Assembly (NCBI RefSeq): GCF_002056795.1
Contig: NZ_CP020104.1
Span: 1,499,001-1,563,000, forward strand
Origin: Spirosoma aerolatum
Lineage (GTDB): Bacteria > Bacteroidota > Bacteroidia > Cytophagales > Spirosomataceae
Reading direction: 5' to 3'
DNA length: 64,000 nucleotides
How positions within the stretch are numbered: the first letter of the stretch is position 1; the number at the start of each line of letters is the position of its first letter. Both the position numbers and the translations under genes were made by a program. Positions 33,886 through 43,483 of this stretch are shown here, piece after piece. The notes under the pieces are model-generated. The model saw only the letters and a program-made list of their open reading frames with translations. It made no database searches and had not been told where the DNA came from.

Positions 33886-35133
33886 CTAATCGACAAAGTC
33901 GAGGTCTTTACCGAACGTTTCTTCCATCTGGCTAAGTGACCAGAAGGCTAAGCCATAGACAACTACCGCCAGGATACCGGCAGCTACTAAAGCCCCCGCC
34001 GTTGGTTTTAAGGCCTGAAAGGATAAGGTCATCAGGATCAGTGTCCCGCGTACCACGCTCGGTACCGATGTGGTGGCTGTATTCCGAAGGTTAGTGCCAT
34101 ATAATTCAGCGACCATAGTTAAATACATGGCAATGTACCCCGTGCAGAAACCGGCCAGCAGACAAATGGTGTAAAGTCCTTCGGCCGTTTTGATACCCCC
34201 AAACAGGTAAATTCCACTCAATAAGGCGCTGAAAATGAGTAGGCCCGTTATTGCCTTGATACGCGACTGTAACCACTGACTCAAAGGACCACTAAGCAAG
34301 TCGCCCCCAGCCAGCCCGACGTATACCAGCATCACGCAGCGACCCGGCTTTACAATGTCGGCAATACCGAGTGCCTGCCCAAACTCATTGGCGAACGTGG
34401 CTAGTATACCCACAATAAACCAGGTAGGCATACCGACCGTAACGCAACGGAAGTATTTGACGGCCTGTTTTCGGGTTTTGAAAAATTCCAGAAAATTGCC
34501 CCGGCTAACCCCTTTGTGTTCGGTTTTCATGCGGCTGAAAAGGCCTGATTCGAATACACTTACCCGAAGCAGCAGTAGCGTCAGGCCCATGCCACCCCCG
34601 ACCCAGTAGGCCGTTCGCCAACTGAAATACTCGACGGTCATGTAGGCTAGCCCCGCACCCAGATAGCCGATGCCTGCCACCATAGCTGACCCATAACTCC
34701 GAATTTCTTTCGGCAGAATTTCGGAGATGAGTACCATAGCGGCACCAATTTCGCCCGACAGCCCGACGCCAGCCAGAAACCGCAACAGGGCATAGGTGTT
34801 CACATCCTGCACAAAACCACAGGCAATGTTGGTCAGTGAATAGGTGAGAATACTACCGAAAAGCACCGACATCCGCCCGCGTTTATCGCCCCAAACCCCC
34901 CACACAAACCCGCCGATCAGGAGCCCAGCCTGTTGAAAATTGATGATAAATGTTCCGGCCTTCGACACCTCTGCTTCCGACAAGCCGAACGATTGCAGGC
35001 TGGGAACGCGAACGATGCTGAAAATAAGTAGGTCGTATACATCCACAAAAAAGCCTAAGGCCGACACAATGACGGGTAGGGTGAACAAGGGGCGTAACGA
35101 CGTACGAGAGGGCGTAGAGGAGAGGGTATGCAT
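33886..35133 (-). CDS. MFS metabolite symporter, paralogue 1
   Basis: A 415-residue MFS protein with 12 membrane segments. TM1 reads GFFVDVYDLLIFSIVRVPSL, with the acidic pair typical of metabolite:proton symporters, and the loop after TM2 is WGDKRGRMSVLFGS. The segment RFLAGVGLSGEIGAAMVLISEILPKEIRSYG (TM4-5) fits the sugar/aromatic-acid symporter branch. It ends EETFGKDLDFVD. It is clearly homologous along its length to the next gene, so the two arose by tandem duplication. Substrate not predictable. Confidence 0.87.
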   Translation of the reverse strand: MHTLSSTPSRTSLRPLFTLPVIVSALGFFVDVYDLLIFSIVRVPSLQSFGLSEAEVSKAGTFIINFQQAGLLIGGFVWGVWGDKRGRMSVLFGSILTYSLTNIACGFVQDVNTYALLRFLAGVGLSGEIGAAMVLISEILPKEIRSYGSAMVAGIGYLGAGLAYMTVEYFSWRTAYWVGGGMGLTLLLLRVSVFESGLFSRMKTEHKGVSRGNFLEFFKTRKQAVKYFRCVTVGMPTWFIVGILATFANEFGQALGIADIVKPGRCVMLVYVGLAGGDLLSGPLSQWLQSRIKAITGLLIFSALLSGIYLFGGIKTAEGLYTICLLAGFCTGYIAMYLTMVAELYGTNLRNTATTSVPSVVRGTLILMTLSFQALKPTAGALVAAGILAVVVYGLAFWSLSQMEETFGKDLDFVD

Positions 35134-35219
35134 AAGGATTTAGGCGATTGATCTGTTGGAATGCATAAACGAAAGAAAATCAGGAAATCGCTTACATCCT
35201 GATCGTCCTGGTTCTGCCA

Positions 35220-36488
35220 TTATTCTTCCAGATAATTCAAATCCTTTCCGTGGGTTTCTGGTATGGTCAGGATGGAGTAGAAACCAAGGGCAAACGCAAT
35301 GAGTCCTACAACCGCGCCCGCATCGATAACACCCAGTGAGGGTTTCAGATCGCCGTACAGGCTCGTCATCAGGATAACCATACCCCGTACCATATTGGGA
35401 ACCGTCGTGGCCGCTGTAGCCCGGAGATTCGTACCAAATTGCTCGGCTCCGATGGTAACAAACATAGCCCAGTAACCAATGCCAAAGCCCATGGCCAGAC
35501 ATAATCCGTACAGAGCTGCGGCACTTTTAATGCCTGTATATAAATAGATTAAGCCGAATAGGAGCGAAACGATCATAAGCAGCGTGACCGCCTTCTTGCG
35601 TGATGCCAGCGCCTGGCTGATAAACCCACTGGCCAGATCGCCTACCGCCAGGCCGACATAACACCACATGATGGCTAAGCCTGGCTGAATCTCTTCGCCG
35701 ATACCCAGTGCTTTGCCAAACTCGTTGCTGAACGTAGCCAGAATGCCAATGACAAACCAGGTTGGTAAACCGATACCAATGCATTTGAGGTAGCGCTTCA
35801 AGCGATCCCAGTTGGTGAAAAAAGAAAGAAAATCGCCCCGACTTACGTGCTTTTGGTCCGATACGTCTTTAAACATCCCCGATTCGACCACCCCCACCCG
35901 TAGGAGCAACAGGCCAAAGCCCAGACCTCCGCCAACAAAAAAGGCCAGTTGCCAGTCGAAAAGTTTGACCGTGAAATACGCAACTACAGCGCCGAACAAT
36001 CCGATTCCCGCTACCAGCGATGTACCAATGGCCCTTTTTTCTTTCGGCAACACTTCACTAACGAGCGTAATCCCCGCCCCCAATTCACCCGCCAACCCAA
36101 TGCCCGCAATAAAACGCATGAGCGCGTAGTAGGTGATGGGGTCCATAAACGTGATGTGCTTTATAAACCCACAGGCAATGTTGGCAATGGAATACGTAAT
36201 GATGGAGCCAAACAATACCGAAAGCCGCCCACGCTTGTCGCCCAGAACACCCCACAGAATCCCCCCCAAAAGTAGACCGCCCATTTGCCAGTTCAGAATA
36301 GTAGCACCAACGCTTGATATTTGATCGGAAGCGAGGCCAAGGTCTTTCAGACTGGGAACGCGAACGATGCCGAACAGTAGAAGGTCATAAATATCGACAA
36401 AGTAGCCTAGCGCAGCGACAATAACCGGCAGGCTGAACAGTCCAACCGTAGATGATTGAGATTTTGAGGAAACAGTGGGAACAGCCAT
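35220..36488 (-). CDS. MFS metabolite symporter, paralogue 2
   Basis: A 422-residue MFS protein, tandem paralogue of the 33886 gene with 86 bp between them. Shared landmarks: GYFVDIYDLLLFGIVRVPSL (TM1), LGDKRGRLSVLFGS, RFIAGIGLAGELGAGITLVSEVLPKEKRAIG and the ending PETHGKDLNYLEE. Gene order on the minus strand is this one first, then paralogue 1, probably one transcript. Nearby genes act on amino or acetylated sugars, so a sugar or sugar acid is a possible cargo, but this is inference. Confidence 0.87.
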   Translation of the reverse strand: MAVPTVSSKSQSSTVGLFSLPVIVAALGYFVDIYDLLLFGIVRVPSLKDLGLASDQISSVGATILNWQMGGLLLGGILWGVLGDKRGRLSVLFGSIITYSIANIACGFIKHITFMDPITYYALMRFIAGIGLAGELGAGITLVSEVLPKEKRAIGTSLVAGIGLFGAVVAYFTVKLFDWQLAFFVGGGLGFGLLLLRVGVVESGMFKDVSDQKHVSRGDFLSFFTNWDRLKRYLKCIGIGLPTWFVIGILATFSNEFGKALGIGEEIQPGLAIMWCYVGLAVGDLASGFISQALASRKKAVTLLMIVSLLFGLIYLYTGIKSAAALYGLCLAMGFGIGYWAMFVTIGAEQFGTNLRATAATTVPNMVRGMVILMTSLYGDLKPSLGVIDAGAVVGLIAFALGFYSILTIPETHGKDLNYLEE

Positions 36489-36559
36489 GCGGCAGTATCA
36501 GAGGTTAAGAGAGCGAAACAATTCTGCAATATTACAAAATGGCCAAAGAAGATTAGGCT

Positions 36560-37348
36560 TTATTTGGTCTGCAATAATTTCTTCTGAATAAAAATATCGG
36601 CGTAGCGCTGGCCAAGAATACGGGCCGATTCAGTATCGAAATGGGTGGCATCTCCTTTGTCAGACAGACCTGCCGAAAGCACATAATAGGCATTGGGAAG
36701 CTGCCTGGTTGCTTCCATAATAGCTTCATTAACCGTTTTGGCATCAGCATTACGATTGACGACAAAATCGCCCAGGGTTCCAGCTACGAAAGGTACATTG
36801 GGCGCATTGAGATCTTTTCGTAACCGTTGAACAAGCTCAGTAAGTTTTTCTTCGTACTCAAGCGCTTTTTCCGGGTCGGAATCTGACTCTCCCTGGTGCC
36901 AGATAAAACCGGCCAACTCCCCATTTTTAAGGGCTTTTTTGGCCCGAACCAGCATATCATCGTACGGATGTGATTTGGTAGGTTCATAATAGGCTCCCGG
37001 TTTCCAGACATTGATGCCAGAACCACCAACAGCGCAGGGAACCAGACCGATGTTTAGGTCAGGGTAGGTATCGGTGAGTCGTTTAGCGAAACTCAGGCCG
37101 GGCCCTACACCCACAATATCGGGTTTGTCGAAATGCATCGGATCCTTGGCTGGCATCCAGTTTAGTGCTTTGTCGAGCATCCATATTCGAGGATTGGTTT
37201 TCTTCGATTCGGCATCGAGATCACCTCGGCCTGCCATGTTGGATTGACCGATGAGCAGAAAAATCTGGAGCCGGGGAGGTACATCCTGTTTGATGGTAAA
37301 CAGGGTCAGCAAGCATCCGCTCATTAAGAAAATTAAATTAGTTGACAT
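36560..37348 (-). CDS. Sialate O-acetylesterase-type (SASA/DUF303) carbohydrate esterase
   Basis: A 262-residue exported SGNH-like esterase. The nucleophile is Ser36 in LIGQSNMAG; AVGGSGINVW holds the oxyanion glycine, and HQGESD supplies the third block; a late DATHFD carries the Asp-His pair. This is the SASA/CE6-like pattern, acting on O-acetyl groups of sialic acid, xylan or other glycans. The N-terminal helix (LIFLMSGCLLTLF) is a signal or lipoprotein leader (SGC). Probably the first gene of a unit with the MFS pair, 71 bp upstream of paralogue 2. Confidence 0.87.
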   Translation of the reverse strand: MSTNLIFLMSGCLLTLFTIKQDVPPRLQIFLLIGQSNMAGRGDLDAESKKTNPRIWMLDKALNWMPAKDPMHFDKPDIVGVGPGLSFAKRLTDTYPDLNIGLVPCAVGGSGINVWKPGAYYEPTKSHPYDDMLVRAKKALKNGELAGFIWHQGESDSDPEKALEYEEKLTELVQRLRKDLNAPNVPFVAGTLGDFVVNRNADAKTVNEAIMEATRQLPNAYYVLSAGLSDKGDATHFDTESARILGQRYADIFIQKKLLQTK

Positions 37349-37487
37349 ATATCAAATGGTTTATTAATCAGGGATTTGCTGAGTTTAAGTTGTTAAAATG
37401 AGAAAAATAGTGAATTTTGTTTCTATAAAAACTTCAGAAAGACTATTAATTTAGTCGTGGTTTAATCAGACTTTATTATAAAGTAAC

Positions 37488-38678
37488 TTGAATTCTGCAA
37501 AAGTCGCCATTTTTGAATCACGAAAAGCGGAATCCTTCGTTCGGTATGGACTAGTAGCTATTACTTTTTTTCTGTTACTGTATTCTGCAAGTACTCAGCA
37601 GGCTAAAGGAGACGAAGGAGGAGCCTATTTGCCTGCTTTTGAACAGGCGTTTACGCTCTGGCCTGCCCTGGACTTGTCGCCTTATTGGTCAATTTCATCG
37701 TTTTATTTATGGGTTATAGCGGCACTACAGGCGGTTGTTGGTCCATTGGTCAGTGGTAAAATCCTGCTAGTTGGTCGTTTACTGTCGTTAGCTTGCTGGC
37801 TGATTTTGGTATGGCTTCATGCTCGTTCGAGCCGATATAAATCGCTGGTTGTACTCTTCAATCCATATGTACTCATTTATAGTGTTCGGGCTCATCCTTT
37901 ATTACCCGGCATTTTTTTGTTTTACTTGTTCTGGACGCTGGTACGTCAGCACAAAAAGGCTGGATTACTGATTCTGCCTTTTGCGGTAAGTTTTCAGGTT
38001 TTTATTGGTGGAGCTGTCGGCCTCTTTATGCCCAAAGTTCCGCTGCAAAAAGATGAGGTCATTCGGATAGTGGTTATTGGCTTGCTGGCCCTTTCCGGAG
38101 TATTAATTACCTGGTTGACCTGGGGGGGGATGTATCCGCCCAAATTTGCCAGCCATGTTTTTTTTCAGGAATACCACGTTCATGGCAAGCCTTCATTTGG
38201 GTATTTGGGGACCGTTTTTATGATGGCTGGAGGAGTGTTTTGGTTCATCGGTAACCGGACATTGGCGGAAATAAAACAGCATCGGACGTATTCACTGGTC
38301 GTTATCGGTTTGCTGATACTAGCCGGTGCTTTTTTGTACAAAACGGCGACTATTGTTGGTATTGCCCGCCAGCTTAGCCAGAGCTACCTGGCTAACGACC
38401 AATTAGGCTGGGTGCTAATTTTTGTACTCATTGGCTTAGGCTGGCTACGACTCCATCGCGACCACTACCCGGTCTTTTTCGGTTTACTGGGTGCTTCCGT
38501 CCTGTTAGTGACGCTGCCTTACCTCTACGAACGCATTTCGGTTTTTGCAACCATCGCTCCCTGTTTGGCCTGGTGTAGCCTTCAGTCATCAGAAAAGCAG
38601 CAGAAAGGGCTGGTTTTAACGATGTGCTGCGTTTTTGTCCTCTTGTTTATCGCCTATCAACGATATGGCTCGCTCTGA
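37488..38678 (+). CDS. Multi-TM protein, putative GT-C-type glycosyltransferase
   Basis: A 396-residue protein with about ten membrane helices starting from a TTG (no in-frame ATG exists near the start). After TM1 it has an extracytoplasmic loop with GDEGGAYLPAFEQAF, an acidic pair in the position of the catalytic aspartate loop of GT-C enzymes (PMT, ArnT, ALG type). It lies 17 bp before a DPM1-like GT2 gene and in the same orientation as a second GT-C-like gene, which supports a role using a lipid-linked sugar. No Pfam-level family is recognised by eye; function inferred from topology and context. Confidence 0.6.
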   Translation: MNSAKVAIFESRKAESFVRYGLVAITFFLLLYSASTQQAKGDEGGAYLPAFEQAFTLWPALDLSPYWSISSFYLWVIAALQAVVGPLVSGKILLVGRLLSLACWLILVWLHARSSRYKSLVVLFNPYVLIYSVRAHPLLPGIFLFYLFWTLVRQHKKAGLLILPFAVSFQVFIGGAVGLFMPKVPLQKDEVIRIVVIGLLALSGVLITWLTWGGMYPPKFASHVFFQEYHVHGKPSFGYLGTVFMMAGGVFWFIGNRTLAEIKQHRTYSLVVIGLLILAGAFLYKTATIVGIARQLSQSYLANDQLGWVLIFVLIGLGWLRLHRDHYPVFFGLLGASVLLVTLPYLYERISVFATIAPCLAWCSLQSSEKQQKGLVLTMCCVFVLLFIAYQRYGSL

Positions 38679-38695
38679 GTCATCGTATCTAAACT

Positions 38696-39406
38696 ATGAA
38701 ATTATCCATAATTATACCTGCCTTTAATGAGGGGAAAACGATTCAGAATATTTTAAACAGACTAGTGGAGATACAGTTACCCGAGTCGGTCAGTAAAGAA
38801 ATAATTATTGTCAATGATGCATCCAGAGACAATACGGAAGTAGTTGTCTTACAATTTGTTCAGGCTCATCCTGAGGCCAATATTCAGTATGTAGCTCATG
38901 CGGTTAATCAGGGGAAAGGGGCTGCCTTGCATTCAGGGATTCAGAAAGCATCGGGCGATTATCTGATTGTGCAGGATGCCGACCTGGAATATGACCCTGC
39001 TGAGTTTACTATTTTGCTGAAACCAGTACTGGATGGCTTTGCCGATGTGGTGTACGGTTCGCGGTTTATGGGTGGTAATGCACACCGGATCCTGTTTTTC
39101 TGGCATACTATTGGTAATAAGTTTCTGACGTTTCTAAGCAATATGTGTACGAATCTGAATCTGACCGACATGGAAACGTGCTACAAACTCTTCCGAACTG
39201 ATATTATCAAACAAATACCTTTACACGAAAAACGGTTTGGATTCGAACCCGAAGTGACGGCTAAAATTTCGAAAGTTCCTGGTATTCGCATTTACGAAGT
39301 AGGCATTTCCTACTATGGGCGAACGTATGAAGAAGGGAAAAAAATAAACTGGAAAGATGGATTTAGAGCCATCTATTGTATTATTCGCTACGGTCTGTTT
39401 GGCTAA
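38696..39406 (+). CDS. GT2 glycosyltransferase, dolichol/polyprenyl-phosphate mannose synthase-like
   Basis: A 236-residue cytosolic-face GT2 enzyme without membrane helices. The fold markers are MKLSIIIPAFNEGKTI at the start, IVNDASRDNT near residue 40, NQGKGAALHSGIQKASGDYLIVQDADLEYDP with the DAD metal site at about 92-96, and YGSRFMGG. This DPM1-like subgroup makes polyprenyl-phosphate hexoses from nucleotide sugars. It sits between two multi-TM GT-C candidates that could use such donors. A strong terminator follows. Confidence 0.9.
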   Translation: MKLSIIIPAFNEGKTIQNILNRLVEIQLPESVSKEIIIVNDASRDNTEVVVLQFVQAHPEANIQYVAHAVNQGKGAALHSGIQKASGDYLIVQDADLEYDPAEFTILLKPVLDGFADVVYGSRFMGGNAHRILFFWHTIGNKFLTFLSNMCTNLNLTDMETCYKLFRTDIIKQIPLHEKRFGFEPEVTAKISKVPGIRIYEVGISYYGRTYEEGKKINWKDGFRAIYCIIRYGLFG

Positions 39407-39488
39407 TTGGCTGTCGTTTATTGAAGCAAACAAGTACAGCAAGTAGGGTAGTATGCTTGCTGATGGAATTAGCAATAGGAGCATTCAG

Positions 39489-39531
39489 TTAACCCGAACG
39501 TGCATAGCCAAGACGTTCGGGTTAATTTTTT
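39489..39531 (+). terminator. Rho-independent terminator after GT2 gene
   Basis: A 13-bp perfect stem (39489-39501 with 39513-39525), 11-nt loop and six T at 39526-39531. It lies 83 bp after the GT2 stop and separates it from the next GT-C gene, which therefore needs its own promoter. Confidence 0.9.
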
Positions 39532-39984
39532 AAAGTATCTTTACACTTTCTTTTAGGTAAGTCAGTGTTGCTCAGTTTGTTGGTCCAGCATGTGGTGTCG
39601 CTTAATTTTAGGGCTTTTCGTATTCGGGGTATTTTATGTTTTCATTTTGCCTTATAAAAAGTATCTAAGATTTACGCTGTTGCATGAAGGGATACATATT
39701 TTGCCTGTTGTAGTATCTGATGAGAAGCCGTTCTTGTTGTGGAGTTTGCTAACATCGTTCCCGGTGAAACTGTCCTGCACCTTTATATAATTGCCGGTCG
39801 GCTGATAGACAGGGGCTGGTCGTTGGTGCAACATCGGTGGGGCTTTCGGTTATTCCTATCATTGAACCGGCATACTGCACTGTTCGCTGACAATTTCCTT
39901 ATGAGTTTGGCTGCATCTGCTGAAGGTTGTTTGCTATGCACGGCTTGCAGAACGTTGACTGAACTTTCTAAAACGCATTAGTAA
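39532..39984. other. 450-bp stretch without a convincing gene
   Basis: Two short overlapping plus-strand frames (39590-39790, 66 codons with a hydrophobic first half; 39739-39981, 80 codons) cover this region. Neither has a recognisable motif, and no frame carries through the whole stretch. It may be a decayed small membrane-protein gene or only promoter DNA for the downstream GT-C gene. Confidence 0.4.
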
Positions 39985-41364
39985 ATGAAATTTTTTGCGA
40001 CTACCGATCGGCTGTCTGCCTTTTCGGCGCCTGTAGCCCATACAAAGCCGTATCGACAATACTTTATTTCGATCTGTGCGTTGTATCTATTGGTTGCTGC
40101 CTGGCTCGCTGTTCGCATTCGGTTCGGGGTAATGGACGAGTTGTTTCACCTGGAATATAGTCTTCCTTTTGCCAAATTAGGGCTCAGCAAAACGACTTTA
40201 TATCGACATGTACCGCCAACCGGTGTTGCCAGTCATCTTTGGTTTGCCTTGTGGATCTGGTTGTTTCCGACGATTGACTATATTGGTTTACGGCTCATTA
40301 CCTGTGTAGCACTGGCGGGACTGGCTATAGCGACTTACGTTCACCTTAGGTCTTTTTCGGGTGTGTGGCAGAGAAGAATACTGGCTGCCAGTGTATTTAC
40401 GCTAGTTTGCCCGTATTTTTTCCTGAGTGTCTCAACAGTCATGACCGAAGGGCCTTCGCTGGTTTTTTTGTTTGCAGGCTTATTACTGCTATCGATTTCA
40501 CGGCTTGAGCGACTTTTTCCATTTTTTCTGGCCTGCTGCTTTCTGGGGCTTACAACCATTGCCCGGTTTTATTACATCCCTCTTTTACCAGCTCTGTTTG
40601 TGGTTCTGGCAGTAGAAGACTGGGAAGCCTACCGACGAATTGGTGCCAAAGCGTTTACAACGCATCGGATACTACTCTATTTATCGATTGGGATTAGTTT
40701 ATTGCCTTTGGCAGGTCTGGTTAGTTTGTGGGGAGGATTTACCCCTCCGCTATTCCACCAGTGGTCTAAACTGCGTTCGGGAGTTAGTTTCAATGCCTTA
40801 CGTCCCATTTCGGCATTTGTCCTTACGGGCATATATATTTCCCCAATCGTATGGCTTTCGGGGTTTCAGTATATAAAGTCTGCGTTATCGGTTGTGATAG
40901 GGTCTTTCATAATCGCACTGATTCTGGCTTTCTTACAGATCAATCTTCTGCGCGATCCCGAATCGGTCAATGATGTTTTCAGCGGACCAATTGAGCATGG
41001 TTTGGGCTGGCTAATGGCTAAAGGCCAACTAGCGATCAGTCTGGGTCTGTTGGTGGTTTACACCTTAAGTTTCGTAAGCCTGGTCATTGTGATTCGGCAA
41101 CTTTTTCAGATACTGGTAGCCGAAGGTTTTGTCGATAAGGCATTCGTATTTTCGATTGCGTTTGTCGCGTTATTTATTGCCTCTCAGGCCTTTATTGGTG
41201 GCAACCACCCATTTTTCGAGCGCTACCTTATTCATCCCTGGCCTTTTATTGGGTACGGATTAATAAGAGCCTTTCCCGAATCGACCAATATCAGAACCTA
41301 CTCAGTACTAGCCGTATATACGGTTGTATCGATACTTCTGTTAACGAAATGGGGCCTTTCTTGA
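39985..41364 (+). CDS. Multi-TM GT-C-type glycosyltransferase, ALG10/PMT-like topology
   Basis: A 459-residue protein with about eleven membrane helices. Straight after TM1 it has MDELFHLEYSLPFAKLG and then PPTGVASHLWFALW; the DE-FH pair and following PPTG closely recall the first loop of ALG10/DIE2 alpha-1,2-glucosyltransferases, and more generally the DE loop of GT-C enzymes. The rest is hydrophobic with a large loop near residues 240-265 and near 310-330. It may transfer sugar from the polyprenyl-phosphate donor made by the upstream GT2. This is a topology- and motif-based inference. Confidence 0.65.
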   Translation: MKFFATTDRLSAFSAPVAHTKPYRQYFISICALYLLVAAWLAVRIRFGVMDELFHLEYSLPFAKLGLSKTTLYRHVPPTGVASHLWFALWIWLFPTIDYIGLRLITCVALAGLAIATYVHLRSFSGVWQRRILAASVFTLVCPYFFLSVSTVMTEGPSLVFLFAGLLLLSISRLERLFPFFLACCFLGLTTIARFYYIPLLPALFVVLAVEDWEAYRRIGAKAFTTHRILLYLSIGISLLPLAGLVSLWGGFTPPLFHQWSKLRSGVSFNALRPISAFVLTGIYISPIVWLSGFQYIKSALSVVIGSFIIALILAFLQINLLRDPESVNDVFSGPIEHGLGWLMAKGQLAISLGLLVVYTLSFVSLVIVIRQLFQILVAEGFVDKAFVFSIAFVALFIASQAFIGGNHPFFERYLIHPWPFIGYGLIRAFPESTNIRTYSVLAVYTVVSILLLTKWGLS

Positions 41365-41393
41365 CAGAAGGTACTGAGTAGTTTTTCGGCGTA

Positions 41394-42338
41394 TCACTCA
41401 AGCGATTCGGTGAACGTTTCGCGACTGAGTTGTGCAGTAGCGTCCCGAATCGACGTTCGGCTGAGGCTCAAAACAGGCTTAGGATGTGATAAGATCGCGT
41501 AGGTGTTATAGGCTGCTCCCAGCGCCCAGACCTTTAATCCGATGCGTCCGAAAATCATGACTTGCTGAATGACAAACATGAGCAGTATTGTGGCCCAATT
41601 GCTCATCAGAACTGCTTCGTCGATTAGAAAATACAGGCCAAACATACCTGTTCCGATCAGGATGAATAACCAGTATAGTCCATACGTACGAAGTATATTG
41701 CCAAGCACCAGCCGACCGGCCTGCCCAAACGATTTAAAAGCCTGATGGCTGTCTTCCCGAAACATCAACACCTTGGCATAATCACCAATACAAAGGATAA
41801 GTGTTCCGGTCAGAGCGGCACAGGCAAAAAAAACGGCCCCAATCCAGAATTGACCACGCTCGGTTAGGGCATCATTGGCCAGAATAGCGATTAACGACCC
41901 TGCCACCAGCCAAATACCCGCACCAACTAGTAGAAACAGAAATGTGACGCCGAAGAGCCGCAAAAAACGCCCAAAATAATGCGTGCAGGCCTGCCAGAAG
42001 AAACCCGTATTGAAGCGGGTCGTTGGCTGCGAAAACCGGAATAAAATACCGCCTGCAAAAAACACACTTAAAAACAGATACAACGCTCCAAGCCATCGAC
42101 CCACGCTGATAAGGGGCAGAATCGCTTTCCGGCTGCGATGCATGAAATCGGAATAGATGGTATAGTCAAATCCGTTCAGCAGGTTCAGGAAAACTCGCGA
42201 GTCCTGATCTTCGGCAAGTAAGGTGCTATAAAATGGGAGAGCAACAACTAAGCCGAGAACCAGCGTAATACCGTAGATCAGCCCTATTGGTCGGGTTGAT
42301 CCAAGCGTTTGTCGGAAAGATAGGTTGATGGGCGTCAC
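41394..42338 (-). CDS. Integral membrane protein of unknown function
   Basis: A 314-residue protein with six or seven membrane helices (for example GLIYGITLVLGLVVALPFY, YLFLSVFFAGGILFRFS, FLFLLVGAGIWLVAGSLIAI) and cytosolic loops containing FREDSHQAFKSFGQAGRLVLGN. I do not recognise a family. It converges on the GT-C gene (29-bp gap) and is on the same strand as the downstream-lying nuoB, 88 bp away. No catalytic motif is visible. Confidence 0.7.
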   Translation of the reverse strand: MTPINLSFRQTLGSTRPIGLIYGITLVLGLVVALPFYSTLLAEDQDSRVFLNLLNGFDYTIYSDFMHRSRKAILPLISVGRWLGALYLFLSVFFAGGILFRFSQPTTRFNTGFFWQACTHYFGRFLRLFGVTFLFLLVGAGIWLVAGSLIAILANDALTERGQFWIGAVFFACAALTGTLILCIGDYAKVLMFREDSHQAFKSFGQAGRLVLGNILRTYGLYWLFILIGTGMFGLYFLIDEAVLMSNWATILLMFVIQQVMIFGRIGLKVWALGAAYNTYAILSHPKPVLSLSRTSIRDATAQLSRETFTESLE

Positions 42339-42426
42339 GGATACAATGTTTCAGATGTCAAGTTTAACGTTTCCTGTTGGCTAACGCAAACAAACCCGTA
42401 AACTCCATCAGTGGCCTGTTGAACCG

Positions 42427-42921
42427 TTAAGCGTCCCGTAGCGGATGCTCAGTTCGTATTTTTTCCTGTAGTTTCAAAAAACCGTCAATAAGCGCTTCGG
42501 GACGCGGTGGACAGCCGGGAACATACACATCCACTGGGATGATCCGGTCGACACCTTTTACCACATGGTAGCCATGTTGCCAGTAGGGGCCTCCGCAATT
42601 AGAGCAGGAACCCATTGAAATGACATACCGTGGTTCGGCCATCTGCTCATACAGTCGTCGGATTCGGTCGGCCATTTTATAGGTTACTGTTCCCGACACA
42701 ATCATAATATCGGATTGACGAGGGGAAGGGCGTGGAAAAATGCCAAACCGTTCAAGATCGTAATTGGAAGCCATTGCGCCCATCATTTCAATGGCGCAGC
42801 AGGCCAGCCCAAAGGTTAGTGGCCAAAGCGATTTCTCCCGCGACCAATTTAGCAAATCTTCAGAATGCATCAGGATTACACTGGCTTCGCCTGATTTATT
42901 AGATACGGATGGAGAGTTCAT
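42427..42921 (-). CDS. nuoB: NADH-quinone oxidoreductase subunit B
   Basis: A 164-residue NuoB homologue carrying the N2 iron-sulfur cluster of complex I. The four ligands are Cys41 and Cys42 ([10 protein letters not shown]), Cys106 ([10 protein letters not shown]) and Cys137 ([11 protein letters not shown]); the motif [13 protein letters not shown] is also present. It lies four bases after the inserted gene and is the last nuo gene here: neither nuoC nor any other subunit lies on either side. Start is the ATG at 42921. Confidence 0.93.
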   Translation of the reverse strand: MNSPSVSNKSGEASVILMHSEDLLNWSREKSLWPLTFGLACCAIEMMGAMASNYDLERFGIFPRPSPRQSDIMIVSGTVTYKMADRIRRLYEQMAEPRYVISMGSCSNCGGPYWQHGYHVVKGVDRIIPVDVYVPGCPPRPEALIDGFLKLQEKIRTEHPLRDA

Positions 42922-42925
42922 CAAA

Positions 42926-43483
42926 TTAGCGTGTTTGAGGAATGCGATTAAATAAATCCTGCTGATAACGAACGGTGAACGGTTCTAGCTGGCGGTACAA
43001 ACTAAGCTCCGGGTTGGACAGATCCAGTGGGCGAATACTTCGACTTGCCAGATTATTGACGAATGAACCTACTACCAGCCCGGCTGCTGCACCACCAGCC
43101 GCAGCAAAGGTTAGCGTAATTCCATAATTGACGGCACTACTGGGCTGGTTGCGTTGAAGGGATTTATAAGAGGCAAAGCCTGCGGCCAATCCACCGATAA
43201 TGGATCCGGTAATGATGGCGCTCTTTTTACTCGTGCGCCGAATTACTACCTTGCGAATCTGTCGTAAAGGAATCTCTTCATCGATCCTATAACCATGCTG
43301 GCTGCTCAGGATCAGCTCGGTATCGGTTAGATCGTCCAGCAATCCACGATATCGTTCACCCGTATAAGTAATCACTCGTGCCCGGTAGATATCAACCGTA
43401 AGTTTTTGCGCTTGTAACGTAGTTGATAATGAGCTACTAACGAAAAAGGCTAGCCAAAAGTAGACAGGGGTAAAAGACTTCAC
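42926..43483 (-). CDS. Unknown exported protein inserted between nuoA and nuoB
   Basis: A 185-residue protein with a signal peptide (ending LQAQ), a beta-rich middle ([39 protein letters not shown]) and a Gly/Ala-rich membrane-like segment ([30 protein letters not shown]). The GTG start overlaps the nuoA stop by four bases and its own stop is four bases before nuoB, so it is translated as part of one operon. The middle resembles small Bacteroidota envelope proteins, not a complex I subunit. Role unknown. Confidence 0.7.
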   Translation of the reverse strand: MKSFTPVYFWLAFFVSSSLSTTLQAQKLTVDIYRARVITYTGERYRGLLDDLTDTELILSSQHGYRIDEEIPLRQIRKVVIRRTSKKSAIITGSIIGGLAAGFASYKSLQRNQPSSAVNYGITLTFAAAGGAAAGLVVGSFVNNLASRSIRPLDLSNPELSLYRQLEPFTVRYQQDLFNRIPQTR

